Assembly: GCF_003610195.1 (NCBI RefSeq)
Contig: NZ_RAPO01000001.1
Span: 806,001-870,000, forward strand
DNA: 64,000 bases
Direction: 5' to 3'
DNA from: Halopiger aswanensis
Lineage (GTDB): Archaea; Halobacteriota; Halobacteria; Halobacteriales; Natrialbaceae
The notes under the pieces are model-generated. The model ran no database searches. It had not been told where the DNA came from and worked only from the letters and a program-made list of their open reading frames with translations. Below, in pieces: positions 23,457 to 34,276 of this stretch. The position numbers and the translations under genes were made by a program. The stretch's first letter is position 1. Each line of letters opens with the position of its first letter.

Positions 23457-23525
23457 TTTGTATATACAGATTTGAGGCTAATCGCCAGACGTAGTTGACT
23501 TCGGTGTAGATACACTGCGAGTTAA
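23457..23525 (-). promoter_or_regulatory. Right-end inverted-repeat arm and inward promoter
   Basis: GAGTTAA (23519-23525) mirrors TTAACTC at the left end. Read inward, the right end continues AGTGTATCTACACC, like the left AGTATCTATACAC, and has GTATATACAAA at 23467-23457. This can drive the glycosylase copy and may bind the integrase. Confidence 0.6.
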
Positions 23526-23536
23526 ATGTACCTCCT
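23526..23536 (+). other. Right attachment core (attR)
   Basis: ATGTACCTCCT, identical to 6653-6663, preceded by the element arm GAGTTAA and followed by host sequence GTTCG. CGAAC on the left host flank and GTTCG on the right host flank are themselves an inverted pair, so the empty target attB is also a dyad. Confidence 0.9.
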
Positions 23537-23741
23537 GTTCGTCCTCGAGCGCCCGGACGTCCTCCCGCTGGGCGACCTGGCGATCCGCCGCGGCATCGAG
23601 CAGTTGTACGGCAACGGCGAACCGGACGAGATGACCCGCGCCGAGATGCGCGAGATCGCCGAGGAGTGGCGACCCTACCGCAGCGTCGCGACGCGGTACA
23701 TCTGGGCGGAGTACGAGGCGGAGTCGCCGGCCGTCCTCTAG
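23526..23741 (+). pseudogene. Host DNA-3-methyladenine glycosylase, 3' fragment
   Basis: 71 codons continuing the host gene exactly where the 5' fragment (6248-6667) is cut: MYLLFVLERPDVLPLGDLAI, then GIEQLYGNGEPDEMTRAEM and WRPYRSVATRYIWAEYEAES. It contains the Asp-bearing segment needed for catalysis but lacks the N-terminal domain and the helix-hairpin-helix. The core happens to start with ATG, so a short peptide could be made, but it would not fold as a glycosylase. Confidence 0.92.
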
Positions 23742-24048
23742 CGGCGGCCGTCCCGAACCGAATACGGGACCCGTTCGCCAACACGTTTCATTCGGTTCCC
23801 GTCCTGTCATCCCCGTTCCTGCCATCGGCCGAGCGGTTTCGGGCGGTGCTCCCGTCTATCGCAAGGCGGTAATCGAACACTGTTTCGCACCGATCGCGCT
23901 GCGAGCGCGAGGGCGCAGCTCCAGCGACCGTCTCAATCGCGGGTTACGATTCCGTCCGTCTCGAGACGACTGTACGACGGGAGAAATCCCGGACTGAACG
24001 GAGAGACGGCCCCGTCGACTCAAGTGCCGCTCGACTGCAGTGCCGTCG
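23742..24048. other. Intergenic stretch, nothing recognised
   Basis: 307 bp of host-like GC-rich sequence between the glycosylase remnant and the acidic repeat protein. I see no convincing ORF, RNA or repeat. Confidence 0.5.
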
Positions 24049-25431
24049 ATGGCAAACGATCCGTCCGACTCCACGGAATCCACCGACACACCGGCACAGC
24101 GACGCATGACCACTGATCCGGACCGCATTCGGGAGTGGGCCGAGGAGCGCGACGCAGTCCCGGTCTCGACCCGCGGCGGCGAGGGCCACGGCCACACCTT
24201 CGCTCGCCGGGAGGACGTCGGCGACGAGCACGAGGAGCACACGTGGGACGAGTTCGAGGAGACGTTCACGAACCGGGACCTGGTCTTCGTCTATGAGGAC
24301 ACGGAGTCGACGGGAACGGAACCCGAAGGGCTCGGCAGGTTCGACCTGCTCGAGCGCAACGAGGCCTTCGACCGCGCCGATCTCGGTGAGAGCGAACTCG
24401 AGGACCAGCTCCGGCAGGGCGAGACCGTGACGACCGAAATCGTCGAGACCCAGGTCATCGAACGGGAGGTCGTCGAACGGGACACGATCGAGAGCGAGGT
24501 CGTCGACACCGAACTCGCCGACCGGCACGTCGTCGACTCCGAACTGCTGAGCCGCGACATCGTCGATACAGAGTTCGTCACGGCCGACATGATCGAGGTC
24601 ACGACCGACGAAACTCGGCTGGACACGATCGAAGAGATCGAGCGGTACACGGTCGAGAGCAAGGTCGTCGACGTCGACCTCGAGAGCGACGAGGAACTCG
24701 AGAGCGACGAGATCGAGACGGGGATCGAACTCGAAAGCGTCCAGCGGTCGATTCTCGAGAGCGACGTCGTGCAGGCCGACGTCGCGCCCGAGGAGGTCAT
24801 CGAGCGCGAGGTCATCGAGAGCAAGCGCGGCGAAGGCGACACCGTCCGAAGCGAACTCATCGAACGGCGAACGGTCGAGGAGGAGATCCACGAACGGACC
24901 CGCCAGGAGTTCACGCTCGAGGACACGGACCTCGTCGAGTCCGAAGTGATCGGTAGCGACATCATCGAGGGGGAGATCATCGACGTGGAGGAGTACGAGT
25001 CGATCACGGCCGAGGAGCGGAGCGAGCGCGTCGAAGTGACCGATACCGAAGCGGCGATGCGGGACGACGAGACGATGGCCGAATCCGAGTCTCCTATGGA
25101 AAGCGGGCCGACGGTCGAATCGGAATCCGGCATGGGAACCGAAACGAGCGAAACCGAACACGGAGCCACCGAACCGACGGCCCAGGCGGATGCGTCCGTT
25201 TCCATCAGCAAGGACGATCAGGGGAAAGTCGTCGTCGACGAATCGGGCCAGGAGATCGGAATCGCCTCGCGGATCCAGGCCGATACCGTCTACATCGATC
25301 CGGAACCCGGCCTCGCGGATCGACTCAAGGCGCGCCTCGGCTGGGGTAGCGAGGACGACGACGAGTATCCGATCGAACCGGCGCAGATAAAAGAAGTCAC
25401 GGACGACGAAATCGTCATCCGCGGCGACTGA
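24049..25431 (+). CDS. Acidic five-residue-repeat protein with C-terminal PRC-barrel-like domain
   Basis: 460 residues from the ATG at 24049. Residues ~1-115 are a charged N-terminal region (HTWDEFEETFTNRDLVFVYE). Residues ~120-330 are a long run of five-residue units such as VIERE VVERD TIESE, with two hydrophobic positions, then acid, polar, charged. The period of five suggests a pentapeptide-type beta-solenoid with very acidic faces. Then comes a disordered Glu/Ser/Thr linker and a C-terminal ~80-residue domain (KVVVDESGQEIGIASRIQAD, EPAQIKEVTDDEIVIRG) resembling a PRC-barrel. No catalytic motif. The function is unknown. It is a single gene beside the element. Confidence 0.65.
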   Translation: MANDPSDSTESTDTPAQRRMTTDPDRIREWAEERDAVPVSTRGGEGHGHTFARREDVGDEHEEHTWDEFEETFTNRDLVFVYEDTESTGTEPEGLGRFDLLERNEAFDRADLGESELEDQLRQGETVTTEIVETQVIEREVVERDTIESEVVDTELADRHVVDSELLSRDIVDTEFVTADMIEVTTDETRLDTIEEIERYTVESKVVDVDLESDEELESDEIETGIELESVQRSILESDVVQADVAPEEVIEREVIESKRGEGDTVRSELIERRTVEEEIHERTRQEFTLEDTDLVESEVIGSDIIEGEIIDVEEYESITAEERSERVEVTDTEAAMRDDETMAESESPMESGPTVESESGMGTETSETEHGATEPTAQADASVSISKDDQGKVVVDESGQEIGIASRIQADTVYIDPEPGLADRLKARLGWGSEDDDEYPIEPAQIKEVTDDEIVIRGD

Positions 25432-25604
25432 GCGGTCGAAATAGACGCGTCAGTCGCGTTCGGAATCGGTCTCAGTCCCAGGCGATGACACGGGTCAGTT
25501 CGGCTCGACCGGCTTCACCCGAACGCGTCGAAACCGGCGCGCGAGCGAGCAGGGGGTCGACGGGCGTGACCCCGTCGTAACTACGGATCCCGGCAGTTAC
25601 TCGA

Positions 25605-28107
<2,503 letters not shown>

Positions 28108-28365
28108 CTATCGATCGGGCCGCTCGATCAGCAGGTAATCGTCCACGTCGCGCATGCAGCCCGCGGGCACGATCAGCGTCCCGTCGTCGGTCGTTTCGAA
28201 CGCACGGGCGGCGCCGGTCCGGCCTTCGTTCGCGGGCGCGACGAACACCTCCTCGAGTTCGCCGGACGCGAGGTTCATCGTGATGTTCTCGATCGTTCCG
28301 AGCTTTTCGCCGCTCGTGCTCAACACGGGCTTGCCGGAGAGCGTGGATGCGAGGACCGTCGTCAT
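28108..28365 (-). CDS. PRC-barrel domain protein
   Basis: 85 residues, one PRC-barrel: LASTLSGKPVLSTSGEKLGT, ENITMNLASGELEEVFV, and closing IVPAGCMRDVDDYLLIERP. The small beta-barrel fold is used in RNA processing and ribosome-maturation factors and in many short archaeal proteins of unknown role. It is a single gene, 63 bases upstream of (and not overlapping) the rimK-like gene's 3' end. Confidence 0.8.
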   Translation of the reverse strand: MTTVLASTLSGKPVLSTSGEKLGTIENITMNLASGELEEVFVAPANEGRTGAARAFETTDDGTLIVPAGCMRDVDDYLLIERPDR

Positions 28366-28428
28366 CGTACGGTCCCGTTCGTCGAAACGATCAATAAATT
28401 AACCGGTGGTCGCGGGCAAGAAGGAGCG

Positions 28429-29772
28429 CTACTCTTCCTCTTCGGGCGTATCGGGCGCCTCGCTGTCGATGCGGCGGCTCACGTCGACCTGGTAGTTCTC
28501 GAGGATGTCCCGGCCGAGGATGACGGGATAGTCCATGTGGCTGCGGTCCTCGACGCTGGCGGTCACGGTGTGCTGGTTGCCGCCGACGCCGACGACGACG
28601 TCGACGACGGGCCGACTCCGGGACTGTTTGCTGCTGCCCGAGCGGATCCGCGTGATCGACTTGATCGGCCCGGCGCCGATGTCGGCGGCGAGGCCGGTGT
28701 CGATGCTCGTTCGCGTCGCGCCGGTGTCGGACTTGGCGACGACGGACTTCGAGCCGCTGGTCCCCGAGAGGACGACCTCCTCGGTGTAGCCGATCACCGC
28801 CGGCTCCGTGTCCTCCGAGATCGACTCGACCGGCTGCGCCGTCGGCCGCGAGTCGTCGAGCACGTTCGCGATGTCGCGGACGCGGCCCTCGTCGACCTCG
28901 CCGCCGGCCCGTTCGATCGCCAGTTTGGCGATGTAGGGCGCGGGGCTGACCTGCGTCGCCTGGTAGAGTCCCTTGAATCCCGCCGTCGGGTTGACCTCGA
29001 GGACGAACCAGCCCTCGTCGCCCTCGACTAAGTCGACGCCGGCGTAGTCGAGGCCGACGGCACCGGCTGCGCGGCGGGCCATGTCGCGGGCCTCCTCGGG
29101 CAGGTCCTCGGTCGCGTCCTCGACGCTGCCGCCGAGCGCGACGTTGGTCCGCCAGTCGTTGTCCGGCGCGTAGCGGTACATCGCGGCGATGATCTCGCCG
29201 TCGACGACGTAGACGCGCACGTCGCGGTGGCGAACGTCCTCGCGGTCGATCAGTTCCTGCAGGAAGGCGTACCGGTTGCCGACCTTCGGGTTGACCGGGT
29301 CGTCGGGGCCGACCTTCCAGGTGCCGCCCCCGTGTGTCCCGATCGCCGTCTTGTAGACGGCCTCCTCGCCGTAGCGCTCCCGCGCCGCGTTCAGCTGATC
29401 GCTGTTGAGCGAGAGGGTCACGTCGGGCGTCCGGACGTCGTTCGCCGCGAGCGTCGTCGCCGTCGAGAGCTTGTGGATCGCCGTCATCACGTTCGCCGGC
29501 TCGTTGAGCATCGGCACGAGTTGCGCGAACGTGTTCGCCAGCCCCAGCTCCTCGGCGGGCTGTTCGGTGTTCGACAGCAACATCCGATTCGCGATGACGT
29601 CGACCGACGGCTCGAGGACGACGCTGCCGTCAGTGACGCTGATGGACGTGTTTTCGGTTCGAAGCCACTCGGTGTCGTGGCCGAGATCCTCGACGGCGTT
29701 GAGTATCGCCTTCGTCTCCTTGCTCGTGTGTAAACTCAGTACCCCCACCGTGACGGGATCGTCGACGTCCAT
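28429..29772 (-). CDS. RimK-family glutamate ligase fused to a retropepsin-like (RimB-type) domain
   Basis: 447 residues. Residues ~8-300 are a RimK-type ATP-grasp ligase: TAIGTHGGGTWKVGP in the ATP-binding region, VYVVDGEIIAAMYRYA, and metal-binding WFVLEVNPTAGFKGLY. Residues ~325-435 form an aspartic-protease-like fold with KSDTGATRTSID and DYPVILGRDILENY, as in the RimB/ATP-dependent zinc protease family. In bacteria, RimK adds glutamates to ribosomal protein S6 and RimB trims them, from separate genes. Here both lie on one chain. The archaeal substrate is unknown. Confidence 0.85.
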   Translation of the reverse strand: MDVDDPVTVGVLSLHTSKETKAILNAVEDLGHDTEWLRTENTSISVTDGSVVLEPSVDVIANRMLLSNTEQPAEELGLANTFAQLVPMLNEPANVMTAIHKLSTATTLAANDVRTPDVTLSLNSDQLNAARERYGEEAVYKTAIGTHGGGTWKVGPDDPVNPKVGNRYAFLQELIDREDVRHRDVRVYVVDGEIIAAMYRYAPDNDWRTNVALGGSVEDATEDLPEEARDMARRAAGAVGLDYAGVDLVEGDEGWFVLEVNPTAGFKGLYQATQVSPAPYIAKLAIERAGGEVDEGRVRDIANVLDDSRPTAQPVESISEDTEPAVIGYTEEVVLSGTSGSKSVVAKSDTGATRTSIDTGLAADIGAGPIKSITRIRSGSSKQSRSRPVVDVVVGVGGNQHTVTASVEDRSHMDYPVILGRDILENYQVDVSRRIDSEAPDTPEEEE

Positions 29773-30011
29773 ACCGCGCTAGACGGCAACCGCGTGGATA
29801 AGTATTAGTAGTGAATCGCACCGAGTGACGGTGCCGCATGGGGGCACGCGCGGCGTTCGGGTCGTTCAACTGCACTCGAGCGCAGCGTCGAGCGCCGCGC
29901 TCGAGCCCGGTGTCGTTCGACCGCCGCGATTCGCACGACTGCGACGCGGTAATCGCCGACGAACGACGGTGCGGATCGATAACCGATTCTTACCCGCGCC
30001 TCCGGCACCGA

Positions 30012-30836
30012 TTACTCGTCGACGTCGTTCGGATTGTTGTACGTGGACGGATCCGGGTCGGGCGCGACGACTTCCCCGTCGCCCGGCTGCTCCGCGGCGT
30101 AGGAGAACTGCCCCTTTCCGTCCGGCGACTCGCCCTGCGTCCAGGGGTACTCGGGATCGGGCTGTTCCTCGCGGCGCGTCGAGATGAACGTGTAGTTGAC
30201 GTCCTGATTCTCCTGATCCTGCGGGAAGCTGGCGGGGACCGGCACCGGATCGTCGAGCGACTCGAGCGCCTCGAGCCACTGGTTCTGGTGCATCGTGTCC
30301 CGGGCGATGAGGTAGGAGAGCATGTCCTTCATGCCGGGGTCGTCGGTGTAGTCCCAGAGCCGGGTGGCGAGCGTCCGGCCGGTCGCCTCGGCCATCACGT
30401 TCGCGTAGAGGTCGCCGGCGAGGTTCCCCGATGCGGCGATGTACGCGCCGGTAAACGGCACGCCGTTGCTGTCGACGGGCATCGCCGAGAGCCCGGAGGA
30501 GAGGTACTGACGCGGGTTCTGGCCGGTCATCGCCGCGGCGACGGCGGCCGTTTCCTCGGTCTCCTCGCGCATCTCCTTGGGCGAGCCGCGGAGATTCTTC
30601 GTCACGGCCGACGCGAGCATCTCGATGTGACCGAGTTCCTCGGCTGCGGTCTCCATGAGGAGGTTCCGATAGGCCTCGTACTCCTCGGGGAGCGCCCACG
30701 CCTGGAACATATACTGGAGCGCGACGCGCATCTCTCCCTCTTGGCCGCCGATCGCCTGCTGGAGTAGCTTCGCGAAGTGCGGATCCGGATCCTCGACGGT
30801 AACCTCGTACTGGAGTTCGGGTTCTTGAAAGAACAT
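30012..30836 (-). CDS. Manganese catalase
   Basis: 274 residues from the ATG at 30836 (MFFQEPELQYEVTVEDPDPH). The four-helix bundle carries the dinuclear Mn ligands of the family: E35 in GEMRVALQY and E66/H70 in ETAAEELGHIEML, with the second pair in GDLYANVMAEATGR and ARDTMHQNQW. The C-terminal tail is acidic and Pro-rich. Longer in-frame starts (30845, 30875) exist. A TATA box, ATATTTATTT, at 30861-30870 is ~30 bases before 30836, so the longest start would overlap the promoter. It disproportionates hydrogen peroxide without haem and complements KatG. Confidence 0.93.
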   Translation of the reverse strand: MFFQEPELQYEVTVEDPDPHFAKLLQQAIGGQEGEMRVALQYMFQAWALPEEYEAYRNLLMETAAEELGHIEMLASAVTKNLRGSPKEMREETEETAAVAAAMTGQNPRQYLSSGLSAMPVDSNGVPFTGAYIAASGNLAGDLYANVMAEATGRTLATRLWDYTDDPGMKDMLSYLIARDTMHQNQWLEALESLDDPVPVPASFPQDQENQDVNYTFISTRREEQPDPEYPWTQGESPDGKGQFSYAAEQPGDGEVVAPDPDPSTYNNPNDVDE

Positions 30837-30860
30837 CCACCCCATGGACATCGAAGTAAC

Positions 30861-30870
30861 AAATAAATAT
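30861..30870 (-). promoter_or_regulatory. TATA box of the manganese catalase gene
   Basis: ATATTTATTT on the minus strand, centred ~29 bases before the ATG at 30836. This is ideal spacing for a leaderless transcript and argues against the start codons at 30875 and 30845. Confidence 0.6.
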
Positions 30871-31027
30871 TTCATCCGTCGGAAACAGTGTTATTACGAT
30901 CGGTAAGAGAAATACTCGAGACCGAAAAAGACGTTCTCGAGACCCTCAGATCGGCCGTAATCAGGCTTTTTCTCGCCGGTAGTGGCTTTTTCCCGCTGGT
31001 AGTACTCCGTGGGCTGTACTGATTTCG

Positions 31028-31501
31028 ATGACCGGTGACGAATCCACAGCACGGACGGGTCCCTCGCGACGACGCGTGCTCGCGACCGGTGCGCTCGCGG
31101 CGACCGGCGCCGTGGTCGGCGGCTCGCACGCGGTCGGCGCCGTCGAGACCCGCACACAGCACGAGGAGTCGGCGGCAGCCCACCACGTCCACGGAGCGAT
31201 GTTTCCCTACCACTACGCGCCCGCCTCGCAGGCGACGATCGTCGAGACGGACCTCGAGTGGCTCCCCGAACGCCTCTCGGGATACCAGACGCACGTCCTC
31301 GAGTACGGCCACGCGCGGTCGTTCCGCGGCTTTCTGTTCGCCGAGGAGGGTGAGGACGGGAACGGAAACGAGAACAAGAACGACGACGGAACACCATCGT
31401 CCCTGCACGGGCGAACCGTCTCCCTCGAGCGCACGACCGGCGCGCCGGCGTCGGCGTCGAATCTGATCGGCGTCGAGGCGACCGTTCTCGAGGGCGACTA
31501 G
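31028..31501 (+). CDS. Tat-exported protein of unknown function
   Basis: 157 residues. The N-terminus is a twin-arginine signal: SRRRVLATGALAATGAVVGG ending near AVGAVE, so export in folded form is expected. The mature part has a His/Tyr cluster (AHHVHGAMFPYHYAPASQ), then a beta-rich domain (YQTHVLEYGHARSFRGFLF) interrupted by a low-complexity acidic Asn/Asp/Glu loop. No family recognised. No Cys follows the signal, so it is not a lipoprotein. Confidence 0.65.
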   Translation: MTGDESTARTGPSRRRVLATGALAATGAVVGGSHAVGAVETRTQHEESAAAHHVHGAMFPYHYAPASQATIVETDLEWLPERLSGYQTHVLEYGHARSFRGFLFAEEGEDGNGNENKNDDGTPSSLHGRTVSLERTTGAPASASNLIGVEATVLEGD

Positions 31502-31601
31502 ACAATCGAGGACGGTCGACTGCGGCGACGGGTCGCGACAACACCGATTTTCCGCCCGCCTCTTCCGCCGACCCGCCGATAACTGCGCGTCCGGCGCCGC
31601 G

Positions 31602-33071
31602 TTAGCCGAGTACAGAGCGTACTTCGCCGGGATCGACCAGCCCGCTCACGACGGCGAGCACCGCCCACGTCGCGGCGCCGAGTGCGATCGCGGCGATGAG
31701 CATCGGGAAACTCGAGACCATCGGCGTCACGATCAGCACCGCGACCGCCATGACGCCCGTGATGCCGAAGATCAGCCCCATCGTGCGGGCGAGGTGGCGC
31801 ACGCGCAGCGAGAGTTCGCTGTGGACCACGTAGAGGTTCACCGCCACGTAGACGGAGTGAGTGATCACCGTCGCGATCGCGGCGCCGACGACGCCCATCG
31901 CCGGGATGAACACGAGGTTCAGCCCGAAGTTGGCCGCGGCCGTTCCGCCCTTCGCGACCGCTCGCGCCTGCGCTCGGCCGAGGTAGTCTAAACTGTCGCT
32001 CGTGAGGTTCGTGATCGCCTGCAGGACGATAAACGCCGTCAGCGCCTGCAGGACGGGGATCGCCCCCTCGTAGCTCGGGAACGCCAGCGAGATGAACGGG
32101 TCGGCGACGATCGCGAGGCCGGCCGCCGCGGGCACGTAGAGCAACAGCGTGTTCGTCAGCGACGACTCGTAGATCCGCCGAGCCTCCTCGAGTTCGCCGT
32201 TGGCCTTGTACTCGCCGAAGTTCGGCGAGATGGTGAAGCCGAGCGACTCGGCGGGCGCGAGGACGAAGTCGGTGATCTGCTTGCCGAGCGTGTAGAACCC
32301 GACGGCCGTCGACGAGAGGAAGACGCCGACGAGGAAGGTGTCGATCTGCTTGTCGAGGACGTTGGCGCTCCGCGTTGCGGTCAGCGGAACGCTGTACTTG
32401 AGCAGTCGTTTCGACAGGCCCTCCTCGTAGATGTCGGCAGTGTCGTACTCGCGGTAGAACTTGACGTAGAGGATGCCCAGTCCGAACGCACCGGCCAACG
32501 CGTAGCCGACGATGTAGCCGAACAGCGCCCCTAAGGCGCCGAACCCCAGCAGGACGAAGCCGACGGCGAAGACGAGGCGCGTCGCACCGCCGATCGCCTG
32601 CACGGCCGCGCTGTACCCGAGTTCGTTGAACCCCTGGAAGGAGATCTGCGCGAACGTCTGGAACGACTTGACGACGATGTAGAGCACGCCCGCCGCGAGG
32701 AACGGCGCCGCGCTGGGTTCCCCCAGCATCGTCGCGATTTCGTCGTGGAAGAGCAACAGCGCGTACGCCACGACCGACACGACGATGAGCTTGTAGATGA
32801 TCGTCGACCGGAGCAGGTGCGGAATCTGTCCCGGATCCTTCTCGTTGTACTCGGAGATGTACCGCGCTGCCGACTTCCCCAGCCCGACGTCGGCGAACAG
32901 CTGGATGATCGCGAGGATACTGATCGCCCAGTAGAGGTCCCCGTACCCCTGCGGGTCGAGGAGAAACCGGGCGAGGACGAGCATCAGGAGTGCGCTCGAG
33001 AGCATGTAGACTGCTCGAGCGACGAGCGTTGCTTTGAACCCGCGGACGATGTGATCCTGCTGCGTGCTCAT
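31602..33071 (-). CDS. Oligosaccharide flippase (Wzx/MATE-like)
   Basis: 489 residues with about 12-14 membrane helices spread over the whole length and no large soluble domain. The N-terminus (DHIVRGFKATLVARAVYMLS) and the motif LGKSAARYISEYNE after helix 2 are typical of polysaccharide/lipid-linked-oligosaccharide flippases. It would move glycan-lipid intermediates across the membrane, for example for S-layer or archaellin glycosylation. No glycosyltransferase is adjacent, so its pathway is open. A GC-rich palindrome lies upstream at ~33144-33170. Confidence 0.85.
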   Translation of the reverse strand: MSTQQDHIVRGFKATLVARAVYMLSSALLMLVLARFLLDPQGYGDLYWAISILAIIQLFADVGLGKSAARYISEYNEKDPGQIPHLLRSTIIYKLIVVSVVAYALLLFHDEIATMLGEPSAAPFLAAGVLYIVVKSFQTFAQISFQGFNELGYSAAVQAIGGATRLVFAVGFVLLGFGALGALFGYIVGYALAGAFGLGILYVKFYREYDTADIYEEGLSKRLLKYSVPLTATRSANVLDKQIDTFLVGVFLSSTAVGFYTLGKQITDFVLAPAESLGFTISPNFGEYKANGELEEARRIYESSLTNTLLLYVPAAAGLAIVADPFISLAFPSYEGAIPVLQALTAFIVLQAITNLTSDSLDYLGRAQARAVAKGGTAAANFGLNLVFIPAMGVVGAAIATVITHSVYVAVNLYVVHSELSLRVRHLARTMGLIFGITGVMAVAVLIVTPMVSSFPMLIAAIALGAATWAVLAVVSGLVDPGEVRSVLG

Positions 33072-33364
33072 AGGACGGAACTGAGACGAGAGAGTCCGGA
33101 CGTCGACCGATGGCCGGCGGCCGGCGGCTGCCGACTGCTGACTGCCGACCGCCGATCGTCGGTCGGCGTCCGGTGAGACTCATTCGTCCGATAGCGAAAT
33201 CCGGCAATTGTAATGCGGAGCCAACGCCGCCCGAAGCACCGGGCTAGTGGGAACTAACCGTCGAAAGACTCTCGTACGGACGGTGAAACGGGGTCGTACA
33301 CGCTCGCGCCGTCCCGATCCGGAAACCGCGTCGTCCATTGCTCGACCGAATAGCCGGACGGGCC

Positions 33365-34114
33365 CTAGAGATACGAGGCGTCCCACCGCGTCGCCTTCCG
33401 CCGGTTGCCACAGACGTTACACTCGATGCGGCCCATCGTGTCCATCGTGTTGTCGATCGAGTCGCACGAGCCGCAGAGCCAGGCGTACAGTTCCTCCCGG
33501 TCGCCGTCCCGGTAGGCGCTGTAGAACGGCGACTGCGACCCCCGCGCCGCCTCGCCGTAGCTCACGTAGACCGTCTCGCCGTCGACCTCGAGTTCGTCGA
33601 TCGCCCCCCAGCCCTCGTCCTCGAGGTCTCCTTCGACGTAGACGTTCTCGGTAAACGTCTCGTCGCCGATCTCGACCTCACGCTCGCCGGCGCGTTTGAA
33701 GCCGTGCTCCTGGTAGAACTCGTTCCCGCCCTCGTTGTCGGCGAGAACGAACGCTTCGACGCGATCGGCTCCCTCGTCGAGGAGCGTCTCGCGGGTCCGG
33801 ACGAGCAGCCGGACGCCGGTCCCGCCGCCGCGGTGGTCGGGGTGGACGTGCAGCCAGAGGATCCGGCCGGTGCCGTACTGCTGGCCGACCAGATCGCTCT
33901 GGGAGAAGCCGGCGATTTCGCCGTCGCGTTCGACCACGAGGACGACCGCGTGATCGTCCTCGAGTTCGGCGGCGAAGCCGTCGCCGTACCACTGATCGAT
34001 CGCGTCTTCGACGGTTTCCTCGCCGAGGAAGTCCGTGTAGGTGGAACTAAGCGACTGGTGAGCGATCGAGCGGATGGCGTCGATATCGGCGTCGGTCGCG
34101 TTACGAATCTCCAT
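33365..34114 (-). CDS. GNAT N-acetyltransferase with C-terminal zinc-finger domain
   Basis: 249 residues from the ATG at 34114 (MEIRNATDADIDAIRSIAHQ). Residues ~1-150 form a GNAT domain with acetyl-CoA-binding HRGGGTGVRLLVRTRE and closing FYQEHGFKRAGEREVEIG. The C-terminal ~60 residues contain two Cys pairs, LCGSCDS and CNVCGNRRKA, a small zinc domain. The acceptor substrate is unknown. It appears monocistronic. Confidence 0.83.
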   Translation of the reverse strand: MEIRNATDADIDAIRSIAHQSLSSTYTDFLGEETVEDAIDQWYGDGFAAELEDDHAVVLVVERDGEIAGFSQSDLVGQQYGTGRILWLHVHPDHRGGGTGVRLLVRTRETLLDEGADRVEAFVLADNEGGNEFYQEHGFKRAGEREVEIGDETFTENVYVEGDLEDEGWGAIDELEVDGETVYVSYGEAARGSQSPFYSAYRDGDREELYAWLCGSCDSIDNTMDTMGRIECNVCGNRRKATRWDASYL

Positions 34115-34276
34115 GCGGACCGTTACCACATCATCCTACAAAACGTATGCCCACGGGGAGAGATTTTCCCCGCGACTCCATCAGGAAATCCGGACTGTTA
34201 CGGGTTCAATACCGTGTGAGTACAGGCCGGAGACTAACAAGACAAGATTCACATTGTTGCCACTCGAGACCGGTGT

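Larger units (their letters stand above)
6653..23536. mobile_element. 16.9-kb integrative element inserted in a DNA glycosylase gene
   Basis: The limits are set by an 11-bp direct repeat, ATGTACCTCCT, at 6653-6663 and 23526-23536. Joining the flanks across it restores a continuous glycosylase frame (TANMYLL followed by FVLERPD). The interior is AT-richer than the flanks and densely packed with small unknown genes. It holds a tyrosine integrase next to the left end, a serine recombinase, a type IIG-like restriction-modification enzyme, a signal peptidase and a complete replacement glycosylase near the right end. I see no recognisable replication initiator, capsid or conjugation gene. Unit length, core to core, is 16,873 bp. 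Confidence 0.95.

Noticed and set aside
6653-23536. Provirus with virion genes
   Set aside because: No capsid, portal, terminase, packaging ATPase or spike protein is recognisable. The membrane protein at 12515 alone is not enough.
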